Below are positions 6,421-8,092 of a stretch of DNA of 8,092 nt, one piece after another. The translations under genes were made by a program, and so were the position numbers. The notes below the pieces were generated by a model. It did not search any database and was not told the origin of the DNA. It saw only the letters and a program-made list of their open reading frames with translations. This stretch comes from Candidatus Poseidoniaceae archaeon (GTDB lineage: Archaea; Thermoplasmatota; Poseidoniia; Poseidoniales; Poseidoniaceae). The stretch is taken from positions 1-8,092 of the forward strand of contig JAQXFJ010000070.1 in NCBI GenBank assembly GCA_029250385.1, written 5' to 3'. Position 1 is the first letter of the stretch. Each line of letters opens with the position of its first letter.

Positions 6421-8092
6421 CAAGATTGAATGAGAAAAGATGGTCAGTAGACCTAGAGAAGAAAATTCAGACTGAACATTCGTCTGATGCAACAGAATAT
6501 AATAAGAGATACGGGTTTAATCCTGACTCTGGCAAAGAGATATTTGTCATCGACACACCACCACCATATCCTTCTGGGACTTGGCATATTGGAGCTGTTG
6601 CTCAATACTCTATGATTGATGTCATCGCTAGGTCACAAAGATTACTCGGCAAGGAAGTATACTTCCCTTGGGGAGTGGACCGTAACGGAATCAACATAGA
6701 ATTTACAGTTGAAAAAAATACCAAGAGGAAAATGAAAACTTATGACCGAGCTGAATTTTTAAGGCTATGTCAAGATACCATAGAAGAATTCACGCAAGCC
6801 ATGAGAAACACCGCTAGGAGAGTCGGTTTGTCCTGTGATTTTGACAAGGAGTATCTAACAGATGCACCAAATTACCGCGCAGTCACGCAAGCAATATTCG
6901 TAGAATTATTCAAGAACGGTACTATTATTGAGGATTTACGACCAAATATCTACGACCCAGTCGAAGGCACTACAATTGCTGATGCTGAAGTAGAAAGACT
7001 ACCACGAAAAACAAAACTCGTTGATGTCAAGTGGCAATTAGATGATGGAACGGAGATAATTATCTCAACAACTAGACCTGAATTAATTTGTGCATGTGGA
7101 GTTATTGTTGTTCATCCGGATGATGACAGATATCGACATTTAGTTGGCAAAACAATCTCGCTACCGTTACCCGTTGAGGGTCGAGATAGTACTGTAGAAA
7201 TTCTGACCCATCCATCAGTTAAATCTGATTTTGGTTCAGGTGTATTGATGGTTTGTTCTTTTGGTGATCAAAATGACGTTGCAGTATTTCGTGAATTAGG
7301 GCTAACTCCTTTTCAAGCCATTAATTTGGAAGGACGCATGACAAAAATCGCTGGCCAATGGTCAGATATGACAGTGATTGAAGCCCGTAACTCTGTTATT
7401 GAGTACCTTGAAGAAAATGGTAAAGTAGCCAAAATTGAAGAGCGAAATCAAGAAGTCCCAGTATCTGAAAGAGGTAAAAATCCTGTGGAAATCATATTAC
7501 TAAAAGAGTGGTATGTCAGGCAAACTCATATCCAGGGTAGAATGAAAGAATTAATTGAGGACATAGAATTTCATCCACACAGAAACCGTCAATTTCTAAT
7601 TGATTGGATGGATAACATAAGTATCGATTGGCCAATATCTCGTCGCAGATGGTATCATACCGAAATACCGATATGGTACAGCGAGGATACCAAACACATC
7701 ATAGTTCCACCATCTGGAACTTACGTTCAGCCATGGAGAGAATCACCACCTGAAGGCAGTCGAGTAATAAATCGCGACACTCGTCAAGATATCGGTACTT
7801 ATTCAGAATTGGCTACAGACATGGGCAATATAGTAGGTGAAGAGAAAGTATTTGATACATGGATGGATTCATCAAATTCAAATTTGTTTGTCAGTGGATA
7901 TCTAAACCAACCTGAGGTATTTGAGAAATCATTCCCCACTGCATTGCGACCTCAGGGCAAAGAGATAGTCAGAACTTGGCTTTACTACACTCTACTAAAG
8001 TCTGCTCTCTTACTCGATAAACCAGGCTTCAACCATGTTTGGATTGATGGTTTGGGAATGGACCCATGGGGCAGAAAAATGAGTAAATCATT
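6411..8092 (+). CDS. valS: Valyl-tRNA synthetase, archaeal type (C-terminal part off the window)
   Basis: The frame gives 560 codons from ATG 6411 and is still open at the window edge; the missing part would hold the anticodon-binding domain. It charges tRNA-Val with valine in the cytoplasm. The class I signature is DTPPPYPSGTWHIGAV (48-63), where HIGH is read as HIGA, as I recall for archaeal ValRS. KMSKS is at 556-560, the last residues visible. The CP1 editing domain, which removes misacylated threonine, shows STTRPEL (219-225) and FGDQNDV (284-290), with Asp286 and Asp289 matching the acidic editing residues. IDWPISRRRW (405-414), PIWY (420-423) and FDTWMDSS (481-488) are typical of ValRS and separate it from IleRS and LeuRS. 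The zinc-knuckle cysteines often present are missing: the CPxCG-like site reads DPVEG (182-186), and residues 424-480 have no cysteine. The gene is divergent from the exporter, with a good GGTGA ribosome binding site. Confidence 0.93.
   Translation, partial: MPTPRLNEKRWSVDLEKKIQTEHSSDATEYNKRYGFNPDSGKEIFVIDTPPPYPSGTWHIGAVAQYSMIDVIARSQRLLGKEVYFPWGVDRNGINIEFTVEKNTKRKMKTYDRAEFLRLCQDTIEEFTQAMRNTARRVGLSCDFDKEYLTDAPNYRAVTQAIFVELFKNGTIIEDLRPNIYDPVEGTTIADAEVERLPRKTKLVDVKWQLDDGTEIIISTTRPELICACGVIVVHPDDDRYRHLVGKTISLPLPVEGRDSTVEILTHPSVKSDFGSGVLMVCSFGDQNDVAVFRELGLTPFQAINLEGRMTKIAGQWSDMTVIEARNSVIEYLEENGKVAKIEERNQEVPVSERGKNPVEIILLKEWYVRQTHIQGRMKELIEDIEFHPHRNRQFLIDWMDNISIDWPISRRRWYHTEIPIWYSEDTKHIIVPPSGTYVQPWRESPPEGSRVINRDTRQDIGTYSELATDMGNIVGEEKVFDTWMDSSNSNLFVSGYLNQPEVFEKSFPTALRPQGKEIVRTWLYYTLLKSALLLDKPGFNHVWIDGLGMDPWGRKMSKS

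Noticed and set aside
6155..6433. Open frame of 92 codons on the plus strand across the exporter start and the divergent region
   Set aside because: It starts inside the exporter gene on the opposite strand, overlaps valS out of frame, has no domain or SD support, and its composition looks non-coding.
6301..6492. Open frame of 63 codons on the minus strand in the divergent region
   Set aside because: It overlaps the start of valS antisense, covers the likely promoter and leader, and shows no recognisable protein features.

Overview
The window looks like chromosomal DNA of a low-GC archaeon, most likely a planktonic marine euryarchaeon of the Poseidoniales (Marine Group II) or a relative. This is inferred from the archaeal-type valyl-tRNA synthetase (WHIGA instead of HIGH, KMSKS present), the alanine-aminotransferase-like enzyme close to the archaeal AlaAT pattern, a GGTGA ribosome binding site, uniformly AT-rich coding sequence, short gene spacing, and a large RND exporter with a calcium-loop-like motif in its outer domain. 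No marker gene settles the lineage. I see no mobile element, CRISPR array, tRNA, rRNA or prophage.

Layout. Four genes read leftward from about 6253: an RND/MMPL-type exporter (3221-6253), a small EVE-domain protein (2704-3183), a class I PLP aminotransferase (1485-2699), and a polytopic membrane protein of unknown function (1-1444) that runs off the left edge. Gaps are 37, 4 and 40 bp, so one transcript is plausible. Reading rightward, valS starts at 6411 and is cut by the right edge exactly at its KMSKS motif. The 157-bp divergent region 6254-6410 is the only substantial non-coding stretch. It holds a TATA-like core, two small dyads and a G-rich valS leader able to form mutually exclusive hairpins.

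How the genes work together. They do not form an obvious pathway. The aminotransferase and ValRS are housekeeping functions of amino-acid metabolism and translation. The EVE protein is a probable reader of modified bases. The exporter and the leftmost membrane protein act in the membrane.

Points worth a second look are the RND exporter's asymmetric loss of the TM4 acidic residue, its six-cysteine and calcium-loop outer domain, the absence of zinc-knuckle cysteines in the visible ValRS, the unrecognised membrane protein, and the possible switch-like valS leader. I did not find convincing evidence of a wholly new multi-gene system.
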